Assembly: GCF_002150505.1 (NCBI RefSeq)
Contig: NZ_MSSV01000021.1
Coordinates: forward strand, 21,994-85,993
Direction of reading: 5' to 3'
Length of the DNA stretch: 64,000 nt
Origin: Algoriphagus ratkowskyi
GTDB lineage: Bacteria; Bacteroidota; Bacteroidia; Cytophagales; Cyclobacteriaceae
The notes beneath the pieces are model-generated. The model was not told the origin of the DNA. It saw nothing but the letters and a program-made list of their open reading frames with translations, and did not search any database. A program made the position numbers and the translations under genes. Positions 1-8,030 of the stretch are shown here, piece by piece. Position 1 is the stretch's first letter. Each line of letters starts with the position of its first letter.

Positions 1-299
1 AAAGTCTGAGGCAAAAGCCTCCAAGCTACTCTGCCTTCTGTAGCAGGCGATTGCTCTAGCATATAGACTAGCAAAGCATCTCCATCTACTAGTGGCTCAG
101 TGAAGTCAAAGTTGCCTGCGTAGTTGTTTGTGCTAGTGAAGTCAATTTCCACTTCAAATGTTTGACCTACTATATTTACTCCTGGCGTACCTTGATCGCC
201 TTGAGCACCCGGTACACCTTGAGGACCTTCTGGACCTTCACATGCTTGGAATACAAATAGCCCAAAGAGAGCTAAAATAAGAGAGTTGATATTTTTCAT
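1..299 (-). CDS. Collagen-like repeat lipoprotein, 3' part missing
   Basis: The frame is open from an ATG at 299 down to the window edge (99 codons, no stop), so the C-terminus lies outside. The N-terminus (MKNINSLILALFGLFVFQAC) is a lipoprotein signal with the lipobox Cys at about residue 20. It is followed at once by about seven Gly-X-Y triplets (GPE GPQ GVP GAQ GDQ GTP GVN), a short collagen-like stalk, and then a non-repetitive stretch rich in Asp, Phe and Glu. Bacteroidota carry many such lipoproteins with a short collagen stretch and a C-terminal domain of unknown role. It follows the 380-895 gene on the same strand with an 80-bp gap. Role unknown; probably a surface or periplasmic lipoprotein. 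Confidence 0.8.
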   Translation of the reverse strand, partial: MKNINSLILALFGLFVFQACEGPEGPQGVPGAQGDQGTPGVNIVGQTFEVEIDFTSTNNYAGNFDFTEPLVDGDALLVYMLEQSPATEGRVAWRLLPQT

Positions 300-379
300 A
301 GAAGTAGTTTTTATGGTTGGTTAGGTTTCTTTCACGAATAATGCCATTAAATGGTTGGTGAGAAATCCTTAACGATTTT

Positions 380-895
380 TCACTTGATAGGTGCAATCAC
401 TTGAACTTCGTTTTTCGAAATTATTTTATCGATATAAATTCCACTCAATTCCAGCTTATTTGCTTCCGCAAATTCAGCTAGTTTTTCCTTTACCATTTCT
501 GGACTAGGCATCACCCAAGTGCTACTTTTAATTTGTGCAAGCAGGTAGCCTCTGTTTTCAAAAACCCGAAATTCCATATCTGAGATAGGATGCATTTGAT
601 TAATTCCTACAAAAACGAGCATGGTGTCAAGTTTTCCTGCTGGCTCCACTTCATAGATGGTATGGAGTTGACTTCCTGGGTGGAGTGCTTTTTGAGTCTC
701 CATCTTTTCAAAAATCTTTCCTAATTCAACGTTACCTGGAGTTCCTCGGTAGGTTAATCCCGCAAGATTGTCAGGCTTATTTTCTACCAACTGTATTTCT
801 ACAGGGATATTTCCTCCTAGTTTACTAAATGCCCAGAATCCTAAAATCGTAAAGCCGGAAATTAGCGCGACAATAAGTATGGCAATCCTTTTCAT
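380..895 (-). CDS. Hypothetical membrane-anchored protein, 171 aa
   Basis: One hydrophobic segment at residues 4-24 (MKRIAILIVALISGFTILGF) looks like a signal anchor; no lipobox is present. The remaining roughly 145 residues are soluble with mixed alpha/beta character. The end of the domain (a YLLAQIKSS strand, a helix of about 15 residues, then strands ending in VQVIAPIK) loosely resembles a GyrI/effector-binding-like fold, but I see no diagnostic motif. It starts 2 bp after the barrel gene upstream (898-1479), so the two are very likely co-transcribed. Function not recognised. Confidence 0.75.
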   Translation of the reverse strand: MKRIAILIVALISGFTILGFWAFSKLGGNIPVEIQLVENKPDNLAGLTYRGTPGNVELGKIFEKMETQKALHPGSQLHTIYEVEPAGKLDTMLVFVGINQMHPISDMEFRVFENRGYLLAQIKSSTWVMPSPEMVKEKLAEFAEANKLELSGIYIDKIISKNEVQVIAPIK

Positions 896-897
896 GC

Positions 898-1479
898 TTA
901 GAAAATATAGCGAACCCCAATACCACCTTGTCCTTTTATATGTCCAATGCGGTCAATTAGCTCTAGGAAGAGGCCAACTTCTCCGAAAACTGAAATAGGC
1001 ACATCATCAAAGTAGTATTCCGTTCCAATGAATGTCTCTGGACCAAAATCAAAATTGGTCCGGCTGTCATTTTTCATAAGAGAGGAAGTCTGTCCATCAG
1101 CATAGGTATAGGTGACTTTGGTAGATCTAAGTTGGATTCCAATGCCACCATAGGCTAGAAGGTATCCATCTGTAATTCCAAAAACATCTGTGATGTCTTC
1201 ATGATAAGCTGAACGCACATTAAAGGAAATTCCTTTTTGTGCGCTATGCGAGATATAGAAAGAGTTGGATTCAGGTGGATTGCTTTCGAAATCTTTCTGA
1301 TAATAACTAGCTCCATTGATCCCCGCCACTCCGATCATTCCTTCGATGGATATAGATTCGGACAGAAAATCTTTATAAGTAATAGAAAGAGGTTCGCCAA
1401 GACGAATTCCGACTCCACGTTCTTGTGCAAAACTGATAAATGGTAATACTACCAAGAGGATGATTAAGCTGTATTTCAC
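898..1479 (-). CDS. Outer-membrane beta-barrel protein, 193 aa
   Basis: The cleavable signal peptide (MKYSLIILLVVLPFISFAQ) is followed by alternating polar/aromatic strands with short turns: GVGIRLGEP, SISIEGMIGVAG, LLAYGGIGIQLRST, SVFGEVGLFLELI. It ends with an aromatic C-terminus (IGVRYIF), as expected for Bam-inserted barrels. The size suits an eight-stranded barrel. It lies 38 bp downstream of the ABC exporter and 2 bp before the anchored protein, so it is probably the third gene of a truA-ABC-barrel-anchored operon. Substrate or role unknown. Confidence 0.8.
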   Translation of the reverse strand: MKYSLIILLVVLPFISFAQERGVGIRLGEPLSITYKDFLSESISIEGMIGVAGINGASYYQKDFESNPPESNSFYISHSAQKGISFNVRSAYHEDITDVFGITDGYLLAYGGIGIQLRSTKVTYTYADGQTSSLMKNDSRTNFDFGPETFIGTEYYFDDVPISVFGEVGLFLELIDRIGHIKGQGGIGVRYIF

Positions 1480-1517
1480 GATAATTATAGGTTTTATACT
1501 AGTTTTTAAAAATCAGG

Positions 1518-3290
1518 CTAGATAGCCATTGTCTTAAGTTGCATCTGATGCAGTTGGGTGTAATGACCGCCTAATTCCAATAAGGAATCATGGGTGCCAG
1601 TCTCTACAATTTCGCCTTTATTAAGGACAATAATTTTATCTGCTTTTTGGATGGTCGAAAGTCTGTGAGCTATAACAATAGACGTTCTTCCCGTCATCAT
1701 TGTTTCTATAGATTCTTGGATCAATTCCTCTGTTTCGGTGTCCACCGATGAAGTTGCTTCATCCAGAATGATGATTTCAGGATTGTAAACCATCGCTCTC
1801 ACAAAAGAAATTAATTGACGCTGGCCTACAGAAAGGGTAGCGCCGCGCTCCATTACATTGTAATCGAGCCCGCCTGGCAGCCTTTCAATGAATTTTTTTG
1901 CGCCAGCAAGCTCCGCAGCATACATTACTTGCTCACGCGAAATGTCTGGATTACCGAGCGTGATGTTGTAGAAAATTGTATTGGAGAAAAGAAATACATC
2001 TTGAAGTACTACTCCAATGTGCTTACGCAAGGTATTAAGTTCAAATTCCCGAATGTCATGGCCATCAATGGAAATATGACCTGTATTGATTTCATAAAAT
2101 CTAGAAATCAAGTTGATGATGGAAGATTTACCTGCTCCGGTGGCGCCGACAAGTGCAACAGTTTGGCCTGATTCCACTTCGAAACTGATATTTTTTAGCA
2201 CGTAGTTTTCATCTACATAGGCAAACCAAACCTGTTCTACTTTGATATTACCTCTGACTTTGGCAGGCTTGTAATCTCCTTCGTTTGCGATGTGCTCATC
2301 ACTTTCCAATAGTTTGAAAATGCGGGATGAACTTACTACGCCCATTTGAAGAGTATTGAATCTGTCAGCGATCATGCGAATAGGACGGAAGAATAGCTGT
2401 AAATACATGATAAATGAAATTAGAACACCGATCTCTATCTCCATTCCCAACACACCAACTGCACCGTACCATACCACCAGTCCAATTCCAATAGCTTGGA
2501 TAATCTCTGCTACTGGAAAATAAATAGAATAGTAAAGAACAGATCTAATATGTGCTCTTCTATGTTCCTTATTTATTGTTTTGAACTTCTCGAACTCCCG
2601 ATCTTCGCGATTGAAAATCTGTACGATATTCATACCTGTGATATGTTCTTGCAGAAAGGAATTTAGGTTAGAAACAGCATTTCTGACATCATTAAAAGTC
2701 ACTTTGATTTTTTCCTTAAAGACATAAGTAGAAATAATCATCAGCGGTAGTGTACATAAACTCACCAGCGTAAGCTTCCAGTCGATGTAAAACATAACAC
2801 CAAGGATGGTTACCAGCTGTAATAGATCTCCAATAATTGCAGCCAAACCTTCGGAAAATACATCTGCAAGCGTTTCAACATCTGATATATTACGTGTTAC
2901 TAATCTGCCTATAGGCGTGTTGTCAAAGAATTTTAGCCGAAGTTTTAAAAGATGCTTATACAGTCTCACGCGGATATCGCGGATAATTACCTGACCTATC
3001 CAGCCAGAATAATACGTGTGTGCCCACTGGACAAATGCCTGCACAATCATCAATCCTATGAGGAGGTAGATGATTTTCAAAAGCCCTGCCGCATCTCCCA
3101 CAGCGATGTAATCATCTATGGCGACCTGAATGAAATATGGTCGCGTAGGTGCCAAAATGGCCAAAGCGATGGTAAGAAAGATCAGAAAATAGAACTGAGG
3201 TTTGTAAGGTTTTACAAAACCATAGAGCTGCTTGAGTACTTTCGAATCGACGATTTCGCCGGAGGATGATTTTTCTTGTTCTAAACTCAA
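1518..3290 (-). CDS. ABC exporter, fused permease/ATPase (MsbA/LmrA type)
   Basis: 590 aa half-transporter. The N-terminal ABC transmembrane domain (about residues 25-310, six helices) is followed by one nucleotide-binding domain. In the NBD, Walker A is GATGAGKSS, the signature reads LSVGQRQL (V replacing the usual G of LSGGQ), Walker B is IIILDEATSS, and the H-loop is VIAHRLST. Such proteins act as dimers in the inner membrane, exporting lipids, drugs or peptides; the substrate cannot be read from sequence. The relaxed signature could mean it is the weaker half of a heterodimer, but no partner lies beside it. It starts 6 bp after truA, so the two are co-transcribed. Confidence 0.9.
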   Translation of the reverse strand: MSLEQEKSSSGEIVDSKVLKQLYGFVKPYKPQFYFLIFLTIALAILAPTRPYFIQVAIDDYIAVGDAAGLLKIIYLLIGLMIVQAFVQWAHTYYSGWIGQVIIRDIRVRLYKHLLKLRLKFFDNTPIGRLVTRNISDVETLADVFSEGLAAIIGDLLQLVTILGVMFYIDWKLTLVSLCTLPLMIISTYVFKEKIKVTFNDVRNAVSNLNSFLQEHITGMNIVQIFNREDREFEKFKTINKEHRRAHIRSVLYYSIYFPVAEIIQAIGIGLVVWYGAVGVLGMEIEIGVLISFIMYLQLFFRPIRMIADRFNTLQMGVVSSSRIFKLLESDEHIANEGDYKPAKVRGNIKVEQVWFAYVDENYVLKNISFEVESGQTVALVGATGAGKSSIINLISRFYEINTGHISIDGHDIREFELNTLRKHIGVVLQDVFLFSNTIFYNITLGNPDISREQVMYAAELAGAKKFIERLPGGLDYNVMERGATLSVGQRQLISFVRAMVYNPEIIILDEATSSVDTETEELIQESIETMMTGRTSIVIAHRLSTIQKADKIIVLNKGEIVETGTHDSLLELGGHYTQLHQMQLKTMAI

Positions 3291-3296
3291 GGTAAA

Positions 3297-4055
3297 CTAG
3301 TCTAAATAAATGTCTTCTGAATATTCAATTCGGCTGAAAAACAAGCCACTGGCTGGAGCTGATTTTCCCGCTTTTATTCTATCACGTGATTCTATGATAT
3401 GATGCATTTCCTCTGGCTCTATTTTGCCAAGGCCAATAGATACGAGCGTTCCGACGATTGCCCTTACCATTCCACGCAAAAAACGGTTAGCAGTTATATG
3501 AAATTGCAATTCCCCGTCTTTTTGTTCCCAATGAGCCGATTTTATTTCACAGCGAAAATGCTTAACGGCGGTATTCACTTTGCTGAAACACTCAAAATCA
3601 TTGTATTCTAAAAGGATTTTAGCTCCCGCATTCATTCTATTTATATCTGGATTGAAGTAATGTCTCCAAACGTAATCTTCTATAAAAGGGCTTTTTTGTA
3701 AAATCAAACGATAAACATATGCTCTGCTTTTGGCGCTGAACCTAGCATGTGCATCTGCTTTGACTTCTCGGATAGAGTTGATTGCTATGTCTTTCGGTAA
3801 AATTCCATTTATTGCCCGTATAAACTTAGCTCTGTCTATTTCTTGATTCGTTTCGAAGTGGCAGATCTGCATTATAGCATGCACTCCCGTATCTGTACGC
3901 CCACTGCCCATCACAGAGATTGATTCTCTGAAGTAAGTAGAAAGTCCATTTTCCAAGGCTTCCTGAACTGTAAATGCATTTTTCTGGATTTGGAAGCCAT
4001 GATAGCGGGTGCCTTTATAGCTAATGTCCAAGAAATATCTTTTGCTTTCACTCAT
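3297..4055 (-). CDS. truA: tRNA pseudouridine(38-40) synthase TruA
   Basis: 252 aa, normal for TruA. The catalytic Asp sits in the hallmark GSGRTDTGVHA (Asp55), followed by the family motifs RFSAKSRAYVYRL and NRFLRGMVRAIVGTL. The enzyme isomerises uridines 38-40 in the tRNA anticodon arm. It is the first gene of a minus-strand run (truA-ABC-barrel) and diverges from the DUF4293 gene. A TATCTTTG box (minus strand, 4070-4063) fits the Bacteroidota -7 consensus TAnnTTTG and lies so close to the ATG that the mRNA would be almost leaderless; no well-placed -33 TTG is seen, so this promoter is tentative. Confidence 0.97.
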   Translation of the reverse strand: MSESKRYFLDISYKGTRYHGFQIQKNAFTVQEALENGLSTYFRESISVMGSGRTDTGVHAIMQICHFETNQEIDRAKFIRAINGILPKDIAINSIREVKADAHARFSAKSRAYVYRLILQKSPFIEDYVWRHYFNPDINRMNAGAKILLEYNDFECFSKVNTAVKHFRCEIKSAHWEQKDGELQFHITANRFLRGMVRAIVGTLVSIGLGKIEPEEMHHIIESRDRIKAGKSAPASGLFFSRIEYSEDIYLD

Positions 4056-4157
4056 ACGGCTGCAAAGATACTATTCCCAATCAAATCATGGCGCAAAACC
4101 TGCTTTCCTTGGTAATGATCTCATAAGGCCTTTTATTTGCCAAAAAATTAGAAAGAA

Positions 4158-4634
4158 ATGATCCAGCGCGTACAATCAATTTTCCTATTCCTAGTGGCTG
4201 TGTCCATGGGTTTGACTTTAGGCTTAGACCTTTGGATTCAAGATGTGCCAGATACAAGTGAAATCTGGAAATTCAATGCTTTATTTATGAATCAGCTAGA
4301 TGCTTCAGGTGAAGTCATTCAGTCTTCTTCTAATTGGTATATCGCTGCCATGGCTGCATTTGCAGGTCTTTTAGCGATTATTTCGATTTTCCAATACAGA
4401 AACTTAAGCCGCCAGATGATGTTAAATATGCTCAATTCCCTGATAATGGTTGGCTTGGTAGCCATTGTATTTTTGACTACAAATGGAGTAAACAATGATA
4501 TGGCAGCTCCTGATAATGGCGAATATCAGATTGGTTTTTGGGCTGTTCTGATAGGTATGGTTTGTAATATGCTTGCCAATCGTTTCATCCGAAAAGATGT
4601 GGCCTTGCTAAAATCTGTGGATAGAATACGATAA
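4158..4634 (+). CDS. DUF4293 family membrane protein
   Basis: 158 aa with four hydrophobic helices (about residues 7-27, 62-82, 95-112, 127-147) and the typical DUF4293 opening MIQRVQSIFLF. The family is almost confined to Bacteroidota and usually lies beside truA or the ABC exporter, as here. It is probably an inner-membrane protein of unknown function. It diverges from truA with a gap of about 100 bp. Confidence 0.85.
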   Translation: MIQRVQSIFLFLVAVSMGLTLGLDLWIQDVPDTSEIWKFNALFMNQLDASGEVIQSSSNWYIAAMAAFAGLLAIISIFQYRNLSRQMMLNMLNSLIMVGLVAIVFLTTNGVNNDMAAPDNGEYQIGFWAVLIGMVCNMLANRFIRKDVALLKSVDRIR

Positions 4635-4676
4635 AATAGACGTTAGATAAAAGAATCAAGATATAAGATTTACGTC

Positions 4677-4745
4677 ATTGGGAGCGATCTCCCAATCATT
4701 TAAAAAACGAGTAAAGCCAGCAACTCGCTGGCTTTACTCGTTTTT
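4677..4745 (+). terminator. Double hairpin ending in a T-run
   Basis: Two consecutive perfect hairpins. ATTGGGAG and CTCCCAAT (4677-4684/4689-4696) enclose CGAT. A 14-bp stem (4708-4721 with 4727-4740) encloses AACTC and is flanked by A6 on the left and T5 on the right. The second is a bidirectional rho-independent terminator shape. It lies between the DUF4293 gene and the barrel relic on the opposite strand, so it probably once served both. Confidence 0.85.
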
Positions 4746-4760
4746 ATCAGGTGTGGTTTT

Positions 4761-4892
4761 TTATGGACCACCTCTAGAGGCATAATCCATGCGTAATTTT
4801 TTCTGCCTGAAACTCATGCCCACAGTAGGATAGAAAGTTTTGAAGTACAGAGAGGCGGCTACTCCCAGCTGAATTCTGTAGTAGTAAACTAG
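4761..4892 (-). pseudogene. 3' relic of an outer-membrane protein gene
   Basis: The minus strand is open for 43 codons before a TAA at 4763-4761 but has no start; an in-frame stop lies directly upstream (4895-4893). The translation has real barrel character: YYYRIQLGVAASLYFKTF, then PTVGMSFRQKKLRMDY and a polar tail ending GGP. The terminator-like hairpin just downstream fits the end of a former gene. This 44-codon remnant occupies most of the 390-bp gap between the DUF4293 and PLP-enzyme genes; the rest of that gap shows nothing else. A new short gene is unlikely because no start is available. Confidence 0.45.
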
Positions 4893-5026
4893 TTACAGTT
4901 AATATTTAAGATGGATTGTTGACATTTTTTTCCAGACTTCTGGGCATTTTACAAATTCTTTTAGGGCTCAACGGAAATAATGGTAATTTCAAGCACTGCC
5001 TTTTGCAAGTATTAATAATTAACATT

Positions 5027-6127
5027 ATGAAACTCGAAACACTCGCCATTCACGGAGGAAATATTGTCACTGATTCTGAGAAGCCAGTCATCCAGCCGAT
5101 CACACTCAGCACAACTTTTATTCATCAACCTGAGTCGATGATTTATGCTAGGGCAAATAATCCTAATCGGCATTCGCTTGAGAAATTGCTTGCTGCTTTG
5201 GAGAAAGGTGGAGATGCTGCAGCTTTTTCCTCTGGCAATGCTGCCGGAGTTGCGGTATTTCAGGCCTTGGAGCCAGGTTCGCATATTATTGCTCCAGATG
5301 ATATGTACCACGGGTTGAAAAATGCAATTCTTTCCATCTTCAAAGGAGTGTTAGAAGCCACTTTTGTAGATATGACGGATTTGGATAAGCTGGAAAATGC
5401 CTTCAGGCCAAATACTAAGTTGGTTTGGCTGGAAACTCCATCGAATCCACTCTTAAAGATTACAGATATTGCATCAGTTGCAAAATTGGCTAAAGAGAAA
5501 GGCGTGATGCTCGCCTGTGATAATACATTTGCTACACCAGTTTTTCAGAATCCTATTGATTTGGGTGCTGATATCGTCATGCATTCCAGTACCAAGTATT
5601 TTGGAGGACATTCGGATATTTTGGGAGGAGCTTTGATAACCAAAGAGGCAGATGAATTCTGGGAGAAAGTGAAAAATGTGCAAATCGGGGGAGGTGCAGT
5701 TCCGTCTCCTATGGATTGCTATTACCTGTGCAGAAGCATAAAGACCTTGCCTTATCGTGTGAAAGGCCATGCAGAGCATGCCATGGTTTTGGCTAATTTT
5801 CTTTCTCATCACGATGCAGTAGAAAGGGTTTACTACCCAGGTTTGAAAAGTCATGAAGGACATATGGTCGCCGCAAATCAGATGACTGGGTTTGGAGGAG
5901 TACTTTCTTTTCTTGTGAAAGGTGGAGCGGATGCCGCTGATCGAGTGATTTCTAAACTCAAGTACTTTACCAATGCGACTAGCCTTGGAGGAGTAGAAAG
6001 TTTGATCGAGCGCAGAGCAGCTTCCGAAGGCCCAGACACCTTGACCCCTCAGAATTTGATTAGGGTTTCAGTTGGATTAGAGCATTTATACGATCTTCTT
6101 GAAGATATGGAAGATGCGCTGAAATAA
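5027..6127 (+). CDS. Trans-sulfuration PLP enzyme (cystathionine gamma-synthase/lyase family)
   Basis: 366 aa from the ATG at 5027. A longer frame exists upstream, but its 37 extra residues are not conserved in kind and begin inside the spacer. The fold is a Cys/Met-metabolism type I PLP enzyme: YARANNPNR near the N-terminus, SSGNAAGVAVFQAL (phosphate/ring contacts), LETPSNPLLKITD, the cofactor Asp in ACDNTFATP, the Schiff-base Lys in MHSSTKYFGGHSD, and C-terminal SLGGVESLIE and IRVSVGLE. Such enzymes make or split cystathionine, or act as methionine gamma-lyases; sequence alone does not separate these. Monocistronic, with a strong terminator downstream. Confidence 0.9.
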   Translation: MKLETLAIHGGNIVTDSEKPVIQPITLSTTFIHQPESMIYARANNPNRHSLEKLLAALEKGGDAAAFSSGNAAGVAVFQALEPGSHIIAPDDMYHGLKNAILSIFKGVLEATFVDMTDLDKLENAFRPNTKLVWLETPSNPLLKITDIASVAKLAKEKGVMLACDNTFATPVFQNPIDLGADIVMHSSTKYFGGHSDILGGALITKEADEFWEKVKNVQIGGGAVPSPMDCYYLCRSIKTLPYRVKGHAEHAMVLANFLSHHDAVERVYYPGLKSHEGHMVAANQMTGFGGVLSFLVKGGADAADRVISKLKYFTNATSLGGVESLIERRAASEGPDTLTPQNLIRVSVGLEHLYDLLEDMEDALK

Positions 6128-6210
6128 TTAATTTTACAGCAGTGGACGCGGAGTGCCTCGCAGATAGCGCAATAAAAAGTACAGTTGTGATATAAGAGAA
6201 TAGCCTTAAA

Positions 6211-6246
6211 CAACAAAACCCAGCCATTCGGCTGGGTTTTGTTGTT
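6211..6246 (+). terminator. Rho-independent terminator after the PLP enzyme
   Basis: Perfect 15-bp stem (6211-6225 with 6230-6244) around an ATTC loop; the distal arm is GGCTGGGTTTTGTTG. It also faces the convergent metallo-hydrolase gene. Confidence 0.8.
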
Positions 6247-6291
6247 TATTCTCAAGTATTAAATGCTTTGAGGAGGCAAAATTGAGAGATC

Positions 6292-7026
6292 TTATTGATA
6301 CCAATTTCTTAATCTTACATCTACATTTGGAGCAGATGCATTTACCAAATTTTTAAATTTCTCTACATCACATAAGCCTTCTGTGCCTCTGTAATGGTAA
6401 GGATAAACTACTGCAGGTTTAAACTCCGAAACGGCACTTGCAGCTTGGTCCACATCCATTGTATAAGGCAGATTCATACAGACGAAAGCAACATCAATTC
6501 TCTTCAGCGAACGCATTTCTTTAATATCCTCAGTGTCTCCTGAGAGGTAAAGACGTTTGCCACCGAGGTTAACTATGTATCCGTTTCCTCGACCTTTTGG
6601 ATGTCTGGATTCAGAGTTTTCAGGAAGATTATACATTGGTATAGCATCGATTTTGACACCATTAATAGTTTTGGACTGGTCGTTACTAAGTATCTCTATA
6701 GACTTTCCAGTGCCGACAGGCAACTTGTCTGCAACTTCTTGTGGCACCGCAAAAGTAGCCCCTGACAGATCCAGTCCATCCAAAGTTTCCTGATTGAGGT
6801 GATCTCCATGAATGTCTGTAATCAAAACTAGTGTAGGTTTTTTCTGTCCTGCAAAACCTGCTGCTCCGCCATAAGGATCCACGTAAATCACTTGGCCGTT
6901 ATGCTCAAATACGAGAGTGCCGTGAGTGATTGGATTGATGGTGATCTCTCCGTTTTTGGCAGGTATTTTATCCTGTGCAAAAGAGCTAAAAGAGATGAGA
7001 ATAAGGAGTAAAGAAAGATATTTCAT
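6292..7026 (-). CDS. Exported MBL-fold metallo-hydrolase (UlaG-like)
   Basis: 244 aa with a signal peptide (MKYLSLLLILISFSSFAQ), so probably periplasmic. The metal motif is TDIHGDH at residues 70-76: the first His of the usual HxHxDH is Asp, a variant typical of the UlaG-like L-ascorbate lactonase/MBL branch. Further ligands are in LYLSGDTED and VYPYHYRG. Substrate unknown. It stands alone between a convergent terminator and the RAYT element. Confidence 0.85.
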   Translation of the reverse strand: MKYLSLLLILISFSSFAQDKIPAKNGEITINPITHGTLVFEHNGQVIYVDPYGGAAGFAGQKKPTLVLITDIHGDHLNQETLDGLDLSGATFAVPQEVADKLPVGTGKSIEILSNDQSKTINGVKIDAIPMYNLPENSESRHPKGRGNGYIVNLGGKRLYLSGDTEDIKEMRSLKRIDVAFVCMNLPYTMDVDQAASAVSEFKPAVVYPYHYRGTEGLCDVEKFKNLVNASAPNVDVRLRNWYQ

Positions 7027-7159
7027 GATGATGAAAATTTAGTTTTTTAATTTTATTAAACTAGGCAGTTAGAAAATTGTTTGGAGAGGATTCTTAACCG
7101 AAACACCCAATTCCTTTTGCCATCAAGCTTTCATTCAAGATTTTATTTTTCTACTATAA

Positions 7160-7782
7160 GTCCCTTTAGGGACAAATTATGGGTAGAATGTGTATTAATA
7201 TAAAATTTCAAGCTGTGCCTTTAGGTATAGCTCTATTCTTCAATTGGTTTGAAAATGTAGCGTTTATCGTATTCAATTTGGTGGATTTTCAATAATCCTT
7301 CGTATTCATCAAGAAAGCACTGCTTCTTGTGATGTGCTTCCTGATTTTGGATGTAATTCATTACCCTTGGAACTTGATCTTTGCTGTAAGAAAAAGCGCC
7401 ATAACCTCCTTGCCAAGTAAACTTTCCTTTTACGAAGCCTTTTTTATTTATCCATTTGGATGAATCTTGCTTAACCTCCTTCATAAGATCAGAAAGTGAT
7501 TGCGTTGGTCGAAAACCTATTAATAAGTGGACGTGATCGGGCATTCCATTTATCTGCAGAAGCTTGTGATCATAACTTGAGACAATAGTTGAGATGTATT
7601 TATACAATTCATCTTTCCATGTTGGCTGAATTAATGAGATTCTATTTTGAACTGCAAAGACAGCCTGAATATGGATTTGTGTGTAAGTATTTGCCATGAT
7701 TGAAAAATTAGGGCTGTACCTAAAGGCACGGCAGGGTTCACTATTCATTAAAATGCTACCCATAATAAGTCCCTAACGGGAC
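7160..7782 (-). mobile_element. RAYT/IS200-like element bounded by inverted REP hairpins
   Basis: The transposase gene is enclosed by two inverted copies of a two-hairpin REP unit. Left (7160-7231): GTCCC-TTTA-GGGAC, then ATTATGGGTAG, then GCTGTGCC-TTTA-GGTATAGC. Right (7713-7782), reversed: GCTGTACC-TAAA-GGCACGGC, then CTACCCAT, then GTCCC-TAAC-GGGAC. The left unit ends 2 bp from the transposase stop. This is the arrangement of REP-associated tyrosine transposases, which act on REP hairpins as single-strand substrates. The element appears intact. Confidence 0.8.
7233..7697 (-). CDS. REP-associated tyrosine transposase (Y1/IS200 family)
   Basis: 154 aa from MANTYTQIHI (ATG at 7697). A longer frame would run back through the REP hairpins and is rejected. 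Hallmarks of the Y1 transposase family: the HUH metal motif in GMPDHVHLLIG, the WQGGYGAFSYSKDQV segment, and a candidate catalytic Tyr in the helix VMNYIQNQEAHH. These proteins nick and rejoin single-stranded DNA at REP/BIME hairpins. Full-length compared with family members of about 150 aa, so probably functional. Confidence 0.9.
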   Translation of the reverse strand: MANTYTQIHIQAVFAVQNRISLIQPTWKDELYKYISTIVSSYDHKLLQINGMPDHVHLLIGFRPTQSLSDLMKEVKQDSSKWINKKGFVKGKFTWQGGYGAFSYSKDQVPRVMNYIQNQEAHHKKQCFLDEYEGLLKIHQIEYDKRYIFKPIEE

Positions 7783-7900
7783 AGGTTTGGGATAATTTCG
7801 AGAGTTACTATATATGAACTCTGCTTGAAATGTTGATTACACGATATTTATAGCGGTCACGATTAATTCACTTGCCTTGTCAGGTAGTCTATTGTTGTTA

Positions 7901-7990
7901 ATCAAGATTTTGTTTTCTACAATAGGCCTTTTTGGGAGATATTATAGGTAGAAAATTAACCTGACGAAATTTCCAGCTTTGACTTTCAGC
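7901..7990 (+). repeat. Decayed REP copy beside the RAYT element
   Basis: Aligns with the left flank and left REP (7133-7231): a TCAAGATTTT lead-in, a CTAC core, then ATAGGCCTTTTTGGGAG in place of the first hairpin, ATTATAGGTAG in place of ATTATGGGTAG, and a broken second hairpin. It sits in the 330-bp gap before the yifB gene. Otherwise that gap contains only the right REP and AT-rich sequence. Confidence 0.55.
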
Positions 7991-8030
7991 CATAATTTCA
8001 AACTTTTAATTCCTTCATTTTAAATTCTTT

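Noticed and set aside
4063..4096. Strong truA promoter
   Set aside because: Only the -7 box fits; -33 spacing is 23 bp, so it is mentioned only as tentative.
4916..5026. N-terminal extension of the PLP enzyme
   Set aside because: Runs through the spacer; the family start is at 5027.
7701..7763. Longer start for the RAYT transposase
   Set aside because: Would be translated through the right REP hairpins; MANTYTQ is the usual start.
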